Source: Qipengyuania seohaensis
GTDB taxonomy: Bacteria > Pseudomonadota > Alphaproteobacteria > Sphingomonadales > Sphingomonadaceae
NCBI RefSeq assembly: GCF_002795865.1
Contig: NZ_CP024920.1
Location: 2,453,001 to 2,517,000, forward strand
Direction: 5' to 3'
Length of the DNA: 64,000 nt
Of this stretch, positions 33,732-43,249 are shown one piece after another. Position 1 is the stretch's first letter. Each line of letters starts with the position of its first letter. The notes under the pieces were generated by a model. That model was not told the DNA's origin. It searched no databases and was given only the letters and a program-made list of their open reading frames with translations. The position numbers and the translations under genes are program-made.

Positions 33732-36668
33732 ATGACTGATCTTTCGCGCGCCTTGCGGCGTCTCGCGCTTTGCCTTCCACTTTCCTTGCTCGCGGTGCAG
33801 CCGCTGGCGGCACAGGGCATCCCGGTGCCGTCCTCGCTGCAGGCGGAGGGGGAGGTTCCCTGGATTTACGAGGGCAGCGACGTTCCGCGCGACGAGGAAT
33901 GGCTGTTCGGAGAGCTCGAAAACGGACTGCGTTACGGCGTTCGCGAGAACGGAGTGCCGCCGGGCCAGGTATCGATTCGGGTCAGGATCGATGCGGGTTC
34001 GCTTTACGAAGAAGACAATGAGCTCGGCTATGCGCACTTGCTGGAACACCTGCTGTTCCGTGAGAGCAAATATCTCGGCATATCCGAGGCAATTCCGACC
34101 TGGCAGCGACTTGGCGCGACCTTCGGCAGCGACACCAATGCCGAAACCAGCCCCACGCACACGGTCTACAAACTGGACCTCCCGAATGTAGACCCTGCGA
34201 AGCTGGAAGAGAGCATGAAGCTGCTGTCCGGCATGGTCCGCGCCCCTGTGCTGTCGGATACCAACGTCGCGACAGAAGTGCCTATCGTCCTAGCCGAAAA
34301 GCGTGAGCGCGGCGGTGTGAACGAGAGGGTTTCCGAGGCTTCCTTGCAAACGCTCTTCGCGGGCCAGCGCCTTGCAGAGCGGATCACCATCGGCACCGAC
34401 GAGAGCCTGCGCGCCGCCACCGGCGCTTCGGTCCAGACCTTCTATGACCGCTGGTATCGCCCCGAAAACACTGTAATTTCCGTCGTCGGCGATCTCGACC
34501 CGGTGCTGTTTGCCAGCCTCATCGAGAAGTATTTTTCCGATTGGTCGGTCGCCGGCGAGCCGGCACCTGCACCGGCCTTTGGCGATCCCCTTCCGCCAGC
34601 GGGGGCGAATGTAGCCAACCCGGTAGGCGATGTTGCGGTGATTGTAGAGCCGTCTCTCCCGCGCGCCTTCACATACGGCTATTTCAGGCCCTGGCGACAG
34701 GTTCTCGACACCATCGTCTACAATGAAGGTCGCCTGCGAGAACAGCTTGCCCTCCAATTGATCAACCGCCGGTTGGAAGCGCGCGCTCGCTCGGGCGGCA
34801 GTTTCCTCTACGCCCAGGCGAACGAGGCCAAAATCAGCCGGTCGACACACGTCACGCTGGTCCAGTTCGCTCCGCTCACGGAAGATTGGAAGCAGGCGCT
34901 TGCCGATGTCCGCTCCGTTATTGCCGATGCACTCTCCAATCCGCCGACGCGCGAAGAGATGGAGCGCGAGCTTCAGGAGATGGAAGTCGGCTACGCCAAT
35001 CTCGTCGAGCAGCGTTCGGTCCTTGCCGGATCGGGTTATGCCGACGATCTGGTCAACGCGGTCGACATCCGCGAGGCGATTGCTGCGCCCGAAACCTTCC
35101 TGATGGTGTTCAACTCCATGCGCGAGAAGGCAACGCCGCAGAACGTGATGGAGGAAACGCGCAAGCTGTTTAGCGGCAACGTCGTTCGCGCGACCTATAT
35201 CACCCCGGCGGCCGACGAAGCGACCGAGGAGAGCCTGGCCGCCGCGCTTTCCGCACAAGTCGATGCCAGCGACGATGCTAGGCTGGCCGCACAAACCATC
35301 TCCTTCGACGAGCTTCCCCCCGTCGGGGAGCCGGGCGAAGTGGTCGCAAGGGTTCCCCATTCCATCGGCGACGTTGAGCGCGTCGAGTTTGCCAATGGCG
35401 TGAAGGCGCTGTTGCTGGCCAACAATCACGAACCCGGCCGCGTTGCCGTAAAGGTCCGCTTCGGTGGCGGCCTGCGCGCGTTCGACGAAGACGAGGCCGC
35501 GCTCATCCAGCTGGGCGAAGGCGCGCTCATCCAGTCCGGTCTGGGCGCGCTTGGTCAGGAAGAGCTCGACCGGTTGGCAACAGGCCGCAAGATGGGCTTC
35601 GATTTCGCGATCGGCGAAGGCGCGTTTTCGTTCAATGCGCAAACCCGCAGGCAGGACCTGGCCGACCAGCTTTACCTGTTCGCCGCGAAGCTGGGGATGC
35701 CGCGCTGGGACGCCGCCCCGCTGGAACGCGCCAAGGCCGCAGCGCGCCTCGCTTACCAGAGCTATGGCGCAAGCCCTGCCGGGATCATCAATCGCGATCT
35801 CGAATATTACCTTTACGGAGAGGACCGGCGCTTCCTTACGCCGACACCGGAAATGCTCGATGCGGTTTCGCTGGCGGAGTTCCGCGACACCTGGACGCCC
35901 GCCTTGCAGCAGGGACCGATTGAAGTCCTGATCTTCGGCGATTACGACAAGGAAGCGGCCATCGAGACACTGCGGCGCACATTTGGCGCCTTGCCAAAAC
36001 GCGAGCCCTTGCCTGCCGAAGTCGCATCGGGCCAGTTCGGTTTCGCAACACCCGGCGAGACCCTCGTTCGCAACCATTCGGGCGAAGCCGACCAGGCCGC
36101 CGCGGTGATCGCGTGGCCGGTGGGCGCGGGACCTGAGGAAATCCGCAAGTCTCGCCAACTGGCCATCCTCACAGAGGTATTTAACAACCGCCTGCGCGAT
36201 GCGATGCGCGAACGTGCAGGGGCAAGCTATGCGCCCGTCGTTCGCCTTGACTGGCCGACCGATGTGGAGACCGGCGGAACAGTGACGGCGCTGGCGCAGC
36301 TGCGCCCGTCGGATGTCCCGACCTTTTTCCGTGAGGCGGACCGCATTGCCAGCGAGTTGACCGTAACGCCGCCGAGCGAGGACGAGCTGGCCCGCGCGAC
36401 CGAGCCGCTGCGCAATTATTACGAGCGGATTTCGAGCGGGAACTACTTCTTCCTCCTCGAGCTGGAGAACTCGACGATCGATCCGCGGCGCATGATGGCT
36501 CTCCGCGGTCTCCTGAACGACTATTCCAGCACCACGCCGGATGCGATGCTTGCCCTGGCGCGGGAATACTTCGCCGGAACGCCGGGTTGGCGCATGGCGG
36601 TGATCCCCGAAGGACAGGAACTGGCCACGGCCGCAACCGCTTCGAGCGCCGCTGCCGCCGGACGCTAG
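33732..36668 (+). CDS. Periplasmic M16 family metallopeptidase
   Basis: A 978-aa pitrilysin-type zinc protease. It has a signal peptide (LALCLPLSLLAVQPLAAQG). The first M16 unit carries the inverted HxxEH motif His102-Leu-Leu-Glu-His106, with the downstream Glu in NAETSPTHTVYKL. A second M16 pair from about residue 550 lacks HxxEH, the normal inactive half. It probably degrades peptides in the periplasm; the substrate is unknown. A possible TATACAT -10 box (33720-33726) precedes it. Confidence 0.92.
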   Translation: MTDLSRALRRLALCLPLSLLAVQPLAAQGIPVPSSLQAEGEVPWIYEGSDVPRDEEWLFGELENGLRYGVRENGVPPGQVSIRVRIDAGSLYEEDNELGYAHLLEHLLFRESKYLGISEAIPTWQRLGATFGSDTNAETSPTHTVYKLDLPNVDPAKLEESMKLLSGMVRAPVLSDTNVATEVPIVLAEKRERGGVNERVSEASLQTLFAGQRLAERITIGTDESLRAATGASVQTFYDRWYRPENTVISVVGDLDPVLFASLIEKYFSDWSVAGEPAPAPAFGDPLPPAGANVANPVGDVAVIVEPSLPRAFTYGYFRPWRQVLDTIVYNEGRLREQLALQLINRRLEARARSGGSFLYAQANEAKISRSTHVTLVQFAPLTEDWKQALADVRSVIADALSNPPTREEMERELQEMEVGYANLVEQRSVLAGSGYADDLVNAVDIREAIAAPETFLMVFNSMREKATPQNVMEETRKLFSGNVVRATYITPAADEATEESLAAALSAQVDASDDARLAAQTISFDELPPVGEPGEVVARVPHSIGDVERVEFANGVKALLLANNHEPGRVAVKVRFGGGLRAFDEDEAALIQLGEGALIQSGLGALGQEELDRLATGRKMGFDFAIGEGAFSFNAQTRRQDLADQLYLFAAKLGMPRWDAAPLERAKAAARLAYQSYGASPAGIINRDLEYYLYGEDRRFLTPTPEMLDAVSLAEFRDTWTPALQQGPIEVLIFGDYDKEAAIETLRRTFGALPKREPLPAEVASGQFGFATPGETLVRNHSGEADQAAAVIAWPVGAGPEEIRKSRQLAILTEVFNNRLRDAMRERAGASYAPVVRLDWPTDVETGGTVTALAQLRPSDVPTFFREADRIASELTVTPPSEDELARATEPLRNYYERISSGNYFFLLELENSTIDPRRMMALRGLLNDYSSTTPDAMLALAREYFAGTPGWRMAVIPEGQELATAATASSAAAAGR

Positions 36669-36733
36669 GAGGCGATCACGGCAATCGCGCTTTTGCGCTG
36701 GCCAAGTTTATGCTGCTTGCGCGAAAAGGGCGG

Positions 36734-36757
36734 ATGCGGTTGCGTGGACGACCGCAT
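36734..36757. promoter_or_regulatory. Inverted repeat in aroG leader region
   Basis: ATGCGGT (36734-36740) and ACCGCAT (36751-36757) form perfect 7-bp arms with a 10-nt spacer, 22 nt before the DAHP synthase ATG and followed by TTTAATGG. It may be a weak terminator of the M16 transcript or a leader hairpin controlling aromatic synthesis. Confidence 0.35.
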
Positions 36758-36779
36758 TTAATGGAAGAATGGAAATATA

Positions 36780-38153
36780 ATGGCACGCGAATGGGCACCC
36801 GATAGCTGGCAGGACTTCGAAGCTCGGCACTTGCCGCGCTATGAAGACGCCGCTGCGCTGGAGGAAGCGACGACTGCGTTGTCGAGCCACCCGCCACTCG
36901 TCTTCGCCGGCGAAGCACGCGCGCTGAAGGCTGATCTGGCCGAAGTGGCGCAAGGCAAGGCGTTCCTGCTGCAGGGCGGCGACTGCGCCGAAAGCTTTGC
37001 CGAATTCCATCCCAACAACATCCGCGACACTTTCCGCGTGCTGCTGCAGATGGCGGTCGTCATGACCTTCGCCAGCAAGAAGCCGGTCGTTAAGGTCGGA
37101 CGGATGGCGGGGCAATTCGCCAAGCCGCGCAGCTCCGATACCGAAACGCAAGGTGATGTGACCCTGCCGAGCTACTTCGGCGACAACATCAACGGGATCG
37201 ATTTCAATCCGGAGAGCCGATTCAACGACCCGCAGCGCATGGTCCGTGCCTATTTCCAGGCATCGTCCACACTCAACCTGCTGCGCGCTTTCGCAGGTGG
37301 CGGTTATGCGAACCTGCGCCAGGTGCATCAGTGGACGCTCGATTTCATGGGCCGCAGCCCCTGGGCAGACAAGTTCGGCAATCTTGCGGATCGCATCGGT
37401 GAAGCGCTCGATTTCATGGAAGCGTGCGGCATCGATCCGGCAACCGTCCCGCAATTGCAGGGCACCAGCTTCTACACCAGCCACGAAGCGTTGCTGCTGC
37501 CTTACGAGCAGGCGCTGACCCGGCAGGACAGCCTGACGGGCGACTGGTACGACACCAGCGCGCACATGGTCTGGATCGGGGACCGAACCCGTTTCGAAGG
37601 CAGTGCGCACGTCGAATTCGCGCGCGGCATCGGCAATCCGCTTGGCATGAAGTGTGGGCCGAGCCTTGAAACCGATGCGCTGCTCAAGTTGCTGGACACG
37701 CTGAACCCTGCGCGTGAGCCGGGTCGTATCACGCTGATCAGCCGCTTCGGCCACGACAAGGTCGAGGACGGCCTCCCGCGCCTCGTTCGCGCGGTGAAGG
37801 CAGAAGGGCATCCGGTGGTGTGGAGCTGCGATCCGATGCACGGCAATGTCGTCAAATCGGACAGCGGCTACAAGACGCGTCCGTTCGACCGCATCCTGAC
37901 GGAAGTGAAGGGCTTCTTCGCCGTTCACCGTGCGGAAGGCACGCACCCCGGCGGCATCCACGTGGAGATGACCGGCCAGGACGTGACCGAATGCGTCGGC
38001 GGCGCGGTCGCTATTACAGATGAGGCGCTCAAGGACCGGTATCACACGCATTGCGACCCGCGCCTCAACGCCGCGCAGTCGCTGGAACTGGCCTTCCTGA
38101 TTGCCGAAACGCTAAATGCCGAGCACGAGCAGATCAGGGCCGACGCGGCCTGA
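36780..38153 (+). CDS. aroG: Class II 3-deoxy-7-phosphoheptulonate synthase
   Basis: A 457-aa plant-like (AroA II) DAHP synthase catalysing the first shikimate step from PEP and erythrose 4-phosphate. Metal ligand Cys69 is in [49 protein letters not shown] and [15 protein letters not shown] are conserved family motifs. Class II enzymes are the usual DAHP synthase of this order. No fused chorismate mutase is seen. Confidence 0.95.
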   Translation: MAREWAPDSWQDFEARHLPRYEDAAALEEATTALSSHPPLVFAGEARALKADLAEVAQGKAFLLQGGDCAESFAEFHPNNIRDTFRVLLQMAVVMTFASKKPVVKVGRMAGQFAKPRSSDTETQGDVTLPSYFGDNINGIDFNPESRFNDPQRMVRAYFQASSTLNLLRAFAGGGYANLRQVHQWTLDFMGRSPWADKFGNLADRIGEALDFMEACGIDPATVPQLQGTSFYTSHEALLLPYEQALTRQDSLTGDWYDTSAHMVWIGDRTRFEGSAHVEFARGIGNPLGMKCGPSLETDALLKLLDTLNPAREPGRITLISRFGHDKVEDGLPRLVRAVKAEGHPVVWSCDPMHGNVVKSDSGYKTRPFDRILTEVKGFFAVHRAEGTHPGGIHVEMTGQDVTECVGGAVAITDEALKDRYHTHCDPRLNAAQSLELAFLIAETLNAEHEQIRADAA

Positions 38154-38244
38154 AGCCGGCTGGCTAGGTAACTTCACTTAGCGGGTTCCTGACCGGGATT
38201 TCGTATCCGCCTGTCATCGCTGTCGCAGTGGCAGGAGGACGGGC

Positions 38245-39351
38245 TTGGATACAGGCGCTCATATCGGCAGGTTTGACTTACCCTTGGCAATCGCGGCGAC
38301 ATTCGCGTTTTGCGCGGCAATTGCGGCTGCTCTCATCTCATCGGTGTTAGCGCTCGCCCTTGCAGGGCTGGGTCTGGCGACGTTGCTCTTTCGCAATTCG
38401 CGCAGGGCGAAGCGGCTGGCCTCGCGCAACCGCCAGCTGGCGCGCAACGTTGCACATCTGGAGGTTGCGCAAGGCCTCGCAGGTATCGGTCGCTGGTGCA
38501 TCGAACTGCCAGAGGAACGCCACATCTGGTCCGAAGAGATGTGCCATATCGCCGGCTTGCCGAAAGGGACGGCGCCAACGCTAGAATTGCTTGCGCTCCT
38601 CATGCCCGATGGCTTGTCCCAGCTACGCACGACACTGGGTGCACATTCCGTCGATCCCATGCCCTATGTCGTCGAATTCGACGTCATCCTGCGCACCGGC
38701 GAGGAACGGGTCCTGAGAGCACGTGCGCGGAACGACTTCGGCCCCGACGGAGACCGGGAGCGGGTCTTCATGGTCGTGCGGGACGTTACCGATGAATACG
38801 CGGTCGTGCGGCGGGTCGAAGAGGAGAAGAAGCGCGCCCTCGAACTTGCCGCAGAAGCGCAGAGAGAGGCCAATACCGATGCGCTGACGGGGCTCGCCAG
38901 CAGGCGGGCGATCATGGCCTCGCTCGACCGCTCCATCCTTGAAGCGCAGCGTTCGGGAAGCGCATATTCGATTGTCATTTTCGACATCGATCACTTCAAG
39001 CGGATCAACGATTTGCATGGCCATGCAGTGGGCGACCGGGTGCTGACGCGTCTTTCGCAAATCGTCGTCCGGCAGGCGCGGGGCGCGGATACCGTCGGCA
39101 GGGTCGGCGGTGAGGAATTCCTCTGGCTACTGCCCGATTGCGATACGAAAGCCGCGTTCGAAGCGGCCGAAAGGCTGCGCTGGGCGATCGAGGCGGGGAC
39201 GCACTCGGCACCCATTCCCGGCATCACGATCAGCGCGGGCCATGCGACCCTTTTGCCCGGGGAAGGGGCGCTGACACTTTTCGCCCGCGCGGATGCGGCG
39301 CTTTATGAGGCAAAGCGCAAAGGACGCAATCGCGTTGCCGATGCAGCGTGA
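38245..39351 (+). CDS. Membrane-anchored diguanylate cyclase
   Basis: A 368-aa protein with two close N-terminal membrane helices (about residues 12-50), a PAS-like domain (about 70-195) and a C-terminal GGDEF domain. The catalytic motif is GGEEF at 288-292. The inhibitory I-site RxxD (RGAD, residues 279-282) is intact, five residues before it, so product inhibition by c-di-GMP is expected. The TTG start at 38245 is supported by AGGAGGACGGGC just upstream. No paired EAL domain is present. Confidence 0.92.
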   Translation: MDTGAHIGRFDLPLAIAATFAFCAAIAAALISSVLALALAGLGLATLLFRNSRRAKRLASRNRQLARNVAHLEVAQGLAGIGRWCIELPEERHIWSEEMCHIAGLPKGTAPTLELLALLMPDGLSQLRTTLGAHSVDPMPYVVEFDVILRTGEERVLRARARNDFGPDGDRERVFMVVRDVTDEYAVVRRVEEEKKRALELAAEAQREANTDALTGLASRRAIMASLDRSILEAQRSGSAYSIVIFDIDHFKRINDLHGHAVGDRVLTRLSQIVVRQARGADTVGRVGGEEFLWLLPDCDTKAAFEAAERLRWAIEAGTHSAPIPGITISAGHATLLPGEGALTLFARADAALYEAKRKGRNRVADAA

Positions 39352-39503
39352 TGGTACCCAAAACATCAAAGGTTAGCGTGTTGAAAACAGGTCGTTTACC
39401 CCCCTTTCGTACCGAATGATTTTTCGTCATGATGGCAGCTATTGCCGGAACCGGCAGGGTTTTGAGCTATTGGGAAAACTGAACCATTTGGGGGAGCGCG
39501 CCG

Positions 39504-39629
39504 ATCACCTCTCGCGCGGCAAGACAGAATATCAGCCCCGCGGGGCTGGCGAACGATTTCGCAGCGACCCGTTCGCTCAGTGAAGCGCTGGTCGAACCGC
39601 TTTCCGAAGCGGACGCGACGCTCCAGTCG
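39504..39629 (+). other. Probable N-terminal coding extension of egtB without canonical start
   Basis: In frame with egtB, this stretch encodes a segment containing DFAATRSLSEALVEPL then ADATLQSM, which reads like the first helix of EgtB DinB-like domains. From the in-frame TGA at 39480 to the ATG at 39630 there is no ATG, GTG or TTG. An ATC at 39504 sits 7 nt after GGGGGAG (39490-39496), a position normal for a start codon. It is either a rare start or a sequence error. Confidence 0.5.
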
Positions 39630-40757
39630 ATGGAGGACGCTTCGCCCGCCAAGTGGCACCTGGCACATACGACATGGTTCTGGGAGACTTTCCTCCTCAG
39701 GGACCATCTCGACGGATACCGGCTGTACGACGATAGCTGGCCGTTCGTTTTCAACTCCTATTACGAGGCCGAGGGCGAGCGTATCCAACGCTTCTCGCGC
39801 GGGATGCTGTCGCGCCCGACCTTGGCGGAAATCGTCGATTGGCGAACAAAGGTCGACGAGGCGATGCAGCCCCTATTCGAACGGGAGGAACTGCGCCCGC
39901 TCATCGAACTGGGTATCGCGCATGAACAGCAGCACCAGGAACTGCTGCTGACCGATATCAAACACGCCCTGTTCCAGAATCCGCTGGGCGTTGCGATGTG
40001 GCAGGATTCGTTCACGCCTCCTGTGAAGAAAGCTCCTGGAAACTGGCATTCCCACCCCGGCGGTATCGCGCGGATCGGGCATCAGGAACAGGGGTTCGCA
40101 TTCGACAACGAGGGCCCGGATCACCGCGTCCTGCTGGAGCCGTTCGAACTTTCCGCCGGTCTGGTTACAAATGGTGAATGGGCCGAATTCGTTGACGACG
40201 GCGGCTACGAAACAGCATCGCTCTGGCTGTCGGACGGGTGGGCGTGGGTGAAGGAAAACGACATTGGTGCACCGCTGTACTGGCGCGGCGAGGAGGCGTT
40301 CACGCATTCCGGCTGGCAGGACAGGGCCAAGGACTCCCCTGTGACCCACATCTCCTATTTCGAGGCCGATGCCTTTGCCACCTGGGCTGGCAACCGGCTC
40401 CCGACGGAATTCGAGTGGGAAGCCATCGCAAGGGGGCAAGAGGGCGAGCTTGCCGCGCATGATCCGGCTGCCGGAAACCAGCTCGACGCGGCTGCCCCGC
40501 CTTTGCCGGTCGGCAGCGATGGGTTGTTCGGGGACTGCTGGCAATTCACCCGTTCGGCCTATCTGCCTTATCCGCGCTTCCAGCCCGTCGAAGGTGCGGT
40601 TGGCGAATACAACGGAAAATTCATGAGCGGGCAGTTCGTCCTCAAGGGCGCAAGCTGCGCGACGGCGCGCGGGCATTCGCGCGCCAGCTATCGCAATTTC
40701 TTCTACCCGCACCAGCGCTGGCAGTTCACCGGCCTGAGACTCGCGAGGGACGTATGA
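39630..40757 (+). CDS. egtB: Ergothioneine biosynthesis sulfoxide synthase EgtB
   Basis: A non-heme iron enzyme joining hercynine with a thiol and O2. Iron ligands are visible: His in KWHLAHTTWFWE near the start and His98/His102 in HEQQHQE. The C-terminal formylglycine-generating-enzyme-like domain has GNRLPTEFEWEAIARG and RGHSRASYRNFFYPHQRWQFTGLRLAR. As an ATG ORF it is 375 aa, shorter than the roughly 420 aa of relatives, because conserved sequence continues upstream to about 39504. The stop overlaps egtD (ATGA at 40754-40757). Confidence 0.93.
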   Translation: MEDASPAKWHLAHTTWFWETFLLRDHLDGYRLYDDSWPFVFNSYYEAEGERIQRFSRGMLSRPTLAEIVDWRTKVDEAMQPLFEREELRPLIELGIAHEQQHQELLLTDIKHALFQNPLGVAMWQDSFTPPVKKAPGNWHSHPGGIARIGHQEQGFAFDNEGPDHRVLLEPFELSAGLVTNGEWAEFVDDGGYETASLWLSDGWAWVKENDIGAPLYWRGEEAFTHSGWQDRAKDSPVTHISYFEADAFATWAGNRLPTEFEWEAIARGQEGELAAHDPAAGNQLDAAAPPLPVGSDGLFGDCWQFTRSAYLPYPRFQPVEGAVGEYNGKFMSGQFVLKGASCATARGHSRASYRNFFYPHQRWQFTGLRLARDV

Positions 40758-41752
40758 CTGCACAACCCGGGATCGCGCTGGTTGATCGCGACGAAGACGG
40801 TATCGACAAGGCCTTTCGCAGCGACGTGCTGGCGGGCTTGAAGCAGGCGCATAAGGCGATCCCTGCGCGCTGGCTCTACGACGATGCCGGATCGCAATTG
40901 TTCGAGGACATCACGTCGCTCGAGGAATATTATCCGACCCGCTCGGAAACCCAGATACTTGAGGCGCGGGGGGATGAGTTTAGGCGACTGATCGGCAAGG
41001 ATCGCGCAGTTGTCGAGTTCGGGTCCGGCAGCTCGGTCAAGACCCCGCTGCTGCTTAAGGCAATCGCTCCTGCGGCTTATGTTCCGCTTGATATCTCCGG
41101 CGATTTCCTGCGCCAGTCGTCCGCCGCCCTTGCACGGAAATTTCCCGGCTTGCCGGTGCTTCCCGTCGAAGCGGATTTCATGAAACAGGTCACCCTGCCT
41201 CCCGAAGTCGAAGAGATGCGGAAACTCGGCTTCTTCCCGGGATCGACGATCGGCAACATGGTCGCCCGGACCGCGGTCGACCTGCTGCGTTCGATGCGCG
41301 CGACACTGGGCGGGACCGAGGGTGAACGCCCTTTGCTCCTGATCGGGATGGATCTGGTGAAAGACGTCGCCGTGCTCGAAGCGGCATATGACGATGCAAG
41401 GGGCGTCACGGCCGAATTCAATCTTAACCTTGCGCGGCGCATCAATCGCGAACTGAATGGCACGATACCCGTCGACGACCTTGTCCATAAAGCCATCTGG
41501 AACGATGATTTCTCGCGGATCGAGATGCATCTCGAAGCGAAGTGCGACATGGATTTCGAAGTCTGCGAACAGCGATTCTCAATGATCGCGGGCGAGACGA
41601 TCCACACCGAGAACAGCCACAAGTTCAGCCCCCGCAGTGCGAATCTCTTGCTGCTGGCTGGCGGCTGGACGCCGATGGCGCGCTGGACCGACGACGAGGA
41701 CCGGTTCTCGGTAATCCTCGCGGAGGCGAGCGAGCACCGCAACGCTCCGTAA
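40754..41752 (+). CDS. egtD: L-histidine N(alpha)-methyltransferase EgtD
   Basis: A 332-aa SAM-dependent enzyme that trimethylates histidine to hercynine. Family signatures: RWLYDDAGSQLFEDITSLEEYYPTR, VEFGSGSSVKTPLLL (SAM loop), FFPGSTIGNM and HTENSHKFS near the C-terminus. It is translationally coupled to egtB, so the pair forms the core ergothioneine operon; no egtC/egtE is next to it. Confidence 0.95.
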   Translation: MTAQPGIALVDRDEDGIDKAFRSDVLAGLKQAHKAIPARWLYDDAGSQLFEDITSLEEYYPTRSETQILEARGDEFRRLIGKDRAVVEFGSGSSVKTPLLLKAIAPAAYVPLDISGDFLRQSSAALARKFPGLPVLPVEADFMKQVTLPPEVEEMRKLGFFPGSTIGNMVARTAVDLLRSMRATLGGTEGERPLLLIGMDLVKDVAVLEAAYDDARGVTAEFNLNLARRINRELNGTIPVDDLVHKAIWNDDFSRIEMHLEAKCDMDFEVCEQRFSMIAGETIHTENSHKFSPRSANLLLLAGGWTPMARWTDDEDRFSVILAEASEHRNAP

Positions 41753-41805
41753 TTACCTCGGTGCCGTTCATGGACGAGGGGGGATAGCGTCCCTATATCG
41801 ATGTC

Positions 41806-42465
41806 ATGGAAGGCCAAGCGATCCTGTCGGCAGTTGCGGAGCTGATCCGCGCAATCCCGCGTTCGGGGCTGCTCGTCGCCACCATCGCCGCGCTCGTTGC
41901 AGGCTGGATCAGTTCGATGATGCTGCGCCGCAAAATGGCGGGCGGCAGGTTGGTGCGATCCGTCAGCACGCTCGCGCTGGTCGGCATTCTCGTCACTGTT
42001 TTCCTGCAGGTGGCCCGGTTCGATCCGCGTCTGGACTCGATGACGCAGATCGGCCTGCCCGAGCAGACGATCGTGGGAGCGGAAACCGTCATCCCGATGG
42101 CCGCCGATGGCCATTACTGGTTGCGCGCCAATGTGAACGGAGTGCCGACGCGCCTTATGGTCGATACCGGCGCAACACTGACGGCGTTTTCGAGCCGCTC
42201 GGCAGATGCCGCAGGGCTCGAACCGAGGCCCGGCGGTCTGCCGGTCATGCTTGGCACTGCCAATGGCACCGTCACCGCCGATCTCACGACAGTGGATAGC
42301 CTTTCCTTTGGCAATATAAGAGCCGAAGGCCTGGACGCGGTCATCGCGCCCAATCTTGGTAACACCAACGTGCTGGGGATGAATTTCCTCTCGCGTCTCG
42401 AAGGGTGGCGAGTGGAGAACGGCGATCTCATCCTGACCCCTGGTTCCGCATTCCCCCAGCAGTGA
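41806..42465 (+). CDS. Membrane-anchored retropepsin-like aspartic protease
   Basis: A 219-aa TIGR02281-type clan AA aspartic protease. Two N-terminal membrane segments (SGLLVATIAALVAGWISSM and STLALVGILVTVFLQVA) precede a retropepsin domain with the catalytic MVDTGATLTAFS motif and the second hydrophobic-hydrophobic-Gly strand NVLGMNFLSRL. It acts as a dimer by analogy with the family. Substrates unknown; located after the egt genes. Confidence 0.88.
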   Translation: MEGQAILSAVAELIRAIPRSGLLVATIAALVAGWISSMMLRRKMAGGRLVRSVSTLALVGILVTVFLQVARFDPRLDSMTQIGLPEQTIVGAETVIPMAADGHYWLRANVNGVPTRLMVDTGATLTAFSSRSADAAGLEPRPGGLPVMLGTANGTVTADLTTVDSLSFGNIRAEGLDAVIAPNLGNTNVLGMNFLSRLEGWRVENGDLILTPGSAFPQQ

Positions 42466-42505
42466 GCGTTTGACGCGGCGGACTCAGCCGCTAAGCACGG
42501 GGGCG

Positions 42506-43249
42506 ATGGCCAGCTCACCCTCGCTACCGCCTCCACCCAAGTTTCACGACCTGCTCGCGCGGGATCGCTTGGCCCTTTTCCTCGATTTCGACGGGACGCT
42601 GGTCGAACTCGCGCCAGAACCCGGCGCGATCGATGTGCCGCGGGACATGGTCGATCGCCTCCATCGGTTGCGCGACAGGCTCGATGGCAGGTTGGCGCTC
42701 GTGTCCGGACGCGCGCTCGACGATCTGGAAAACCATCTCGACGAGATCATGGTCTGCCGGGCCGGGTCCCACGGCGTTTCCCGGCTGTTTGCCGACGGTT
42801 CGCGGTTAGGGCGGGCGCCCGAGGGGCTGCCCGAACCGGTCGTCATGCAATTGCGCGAATTCGCGGCTGAACACGGCTTGCTCTATGAGGCGAAGAGCCA
42901 TGGCGGGGCGATCCATTTTCGCAGCGCGCCGGAGATGGAGGAACAGGCCGTCGCGTTCGCTCGCTCTGTAGCCGAGGCGCACGACCTGCATCTCGCCACC
43001 GGCAAGTCCATCGCGGAAATCGTAAGGCCTGGCGCCGACAAGGGCGGGGCGGTGCGGGCTTTCCTATCCCGGAACCCCTTCGTTGGCTCGCTGCCTGTAT
43101 TTGTCGGCGACGACACGACCGATGAAGACGGCATGGCGGCTGCAAACGAATGCGGAGGTTTTGGCATTGCCGTGGGCGAGCGCGACAGCGACAACGCCCG
43201 ATATCACCTGAGCGGCGTGGGTGCCGTGCATCAATGGCTGGAACTGTGA
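42506..43249 (+). CDS. otsB: Trehalose-6-phosphate phosphatase
   Basis: A 247-aa HAD phosphatase. Motif I DFDGTLVEL is at residues 27-35; SGRALDDLE, CRAGSHG and the C-terminal FVGDDTTDEDGM (motif IV) match OtsB. It dephosphorylates trehalose 6-phosphate. The frame extends to 42470, but the ATG at 42506 is the family-like start. First gene of an overlapping trio with a GH15 hydrolase and otsA. Confidence 0.95.
   Translation: MASSPSLPPPPKFHDLLARDRLALFLDFDGTLVELAPEPGAIDVPRDMVDRLHRLRDRLDGRLALVSGRALDDLENHLDEIMVCRAGSHGVSRLFADGSRLGRAPEGLPEPVVMQLREFAAEHGLLYEAKSHGGAIHFRSAPEMEEQAVAFARSVAEAHDLHLATGKSIAEIVRPGADKGGAVRAFLSRNPFVGSLPVFVGDDTTDEDGMAAANECGGFGIAVGERDSDNARYHLSGVGAVHQWLEL

Noticed and set aside
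34290..36158. 622-aa minus-strand ORF antisense to the M16 peptidase
   Set aside because: The sense strand has signal peptide, HxxEH and complete M16 domains; the antisense protein has no recognisable motif.
36708..38051. 447-aa minus-strand ORF antisense to DAHP synthase
   Set aside because: Complete shadow of a well-recognised enzyme gene.
39443..39460. TGCCGG-AA-CCGGCA palindrome as terminator of the cyclase gene
   Set aside because: The loop is only two bases (or a 5-bp stem with four) and the T-run is offset by GGG, so it is not convincing.
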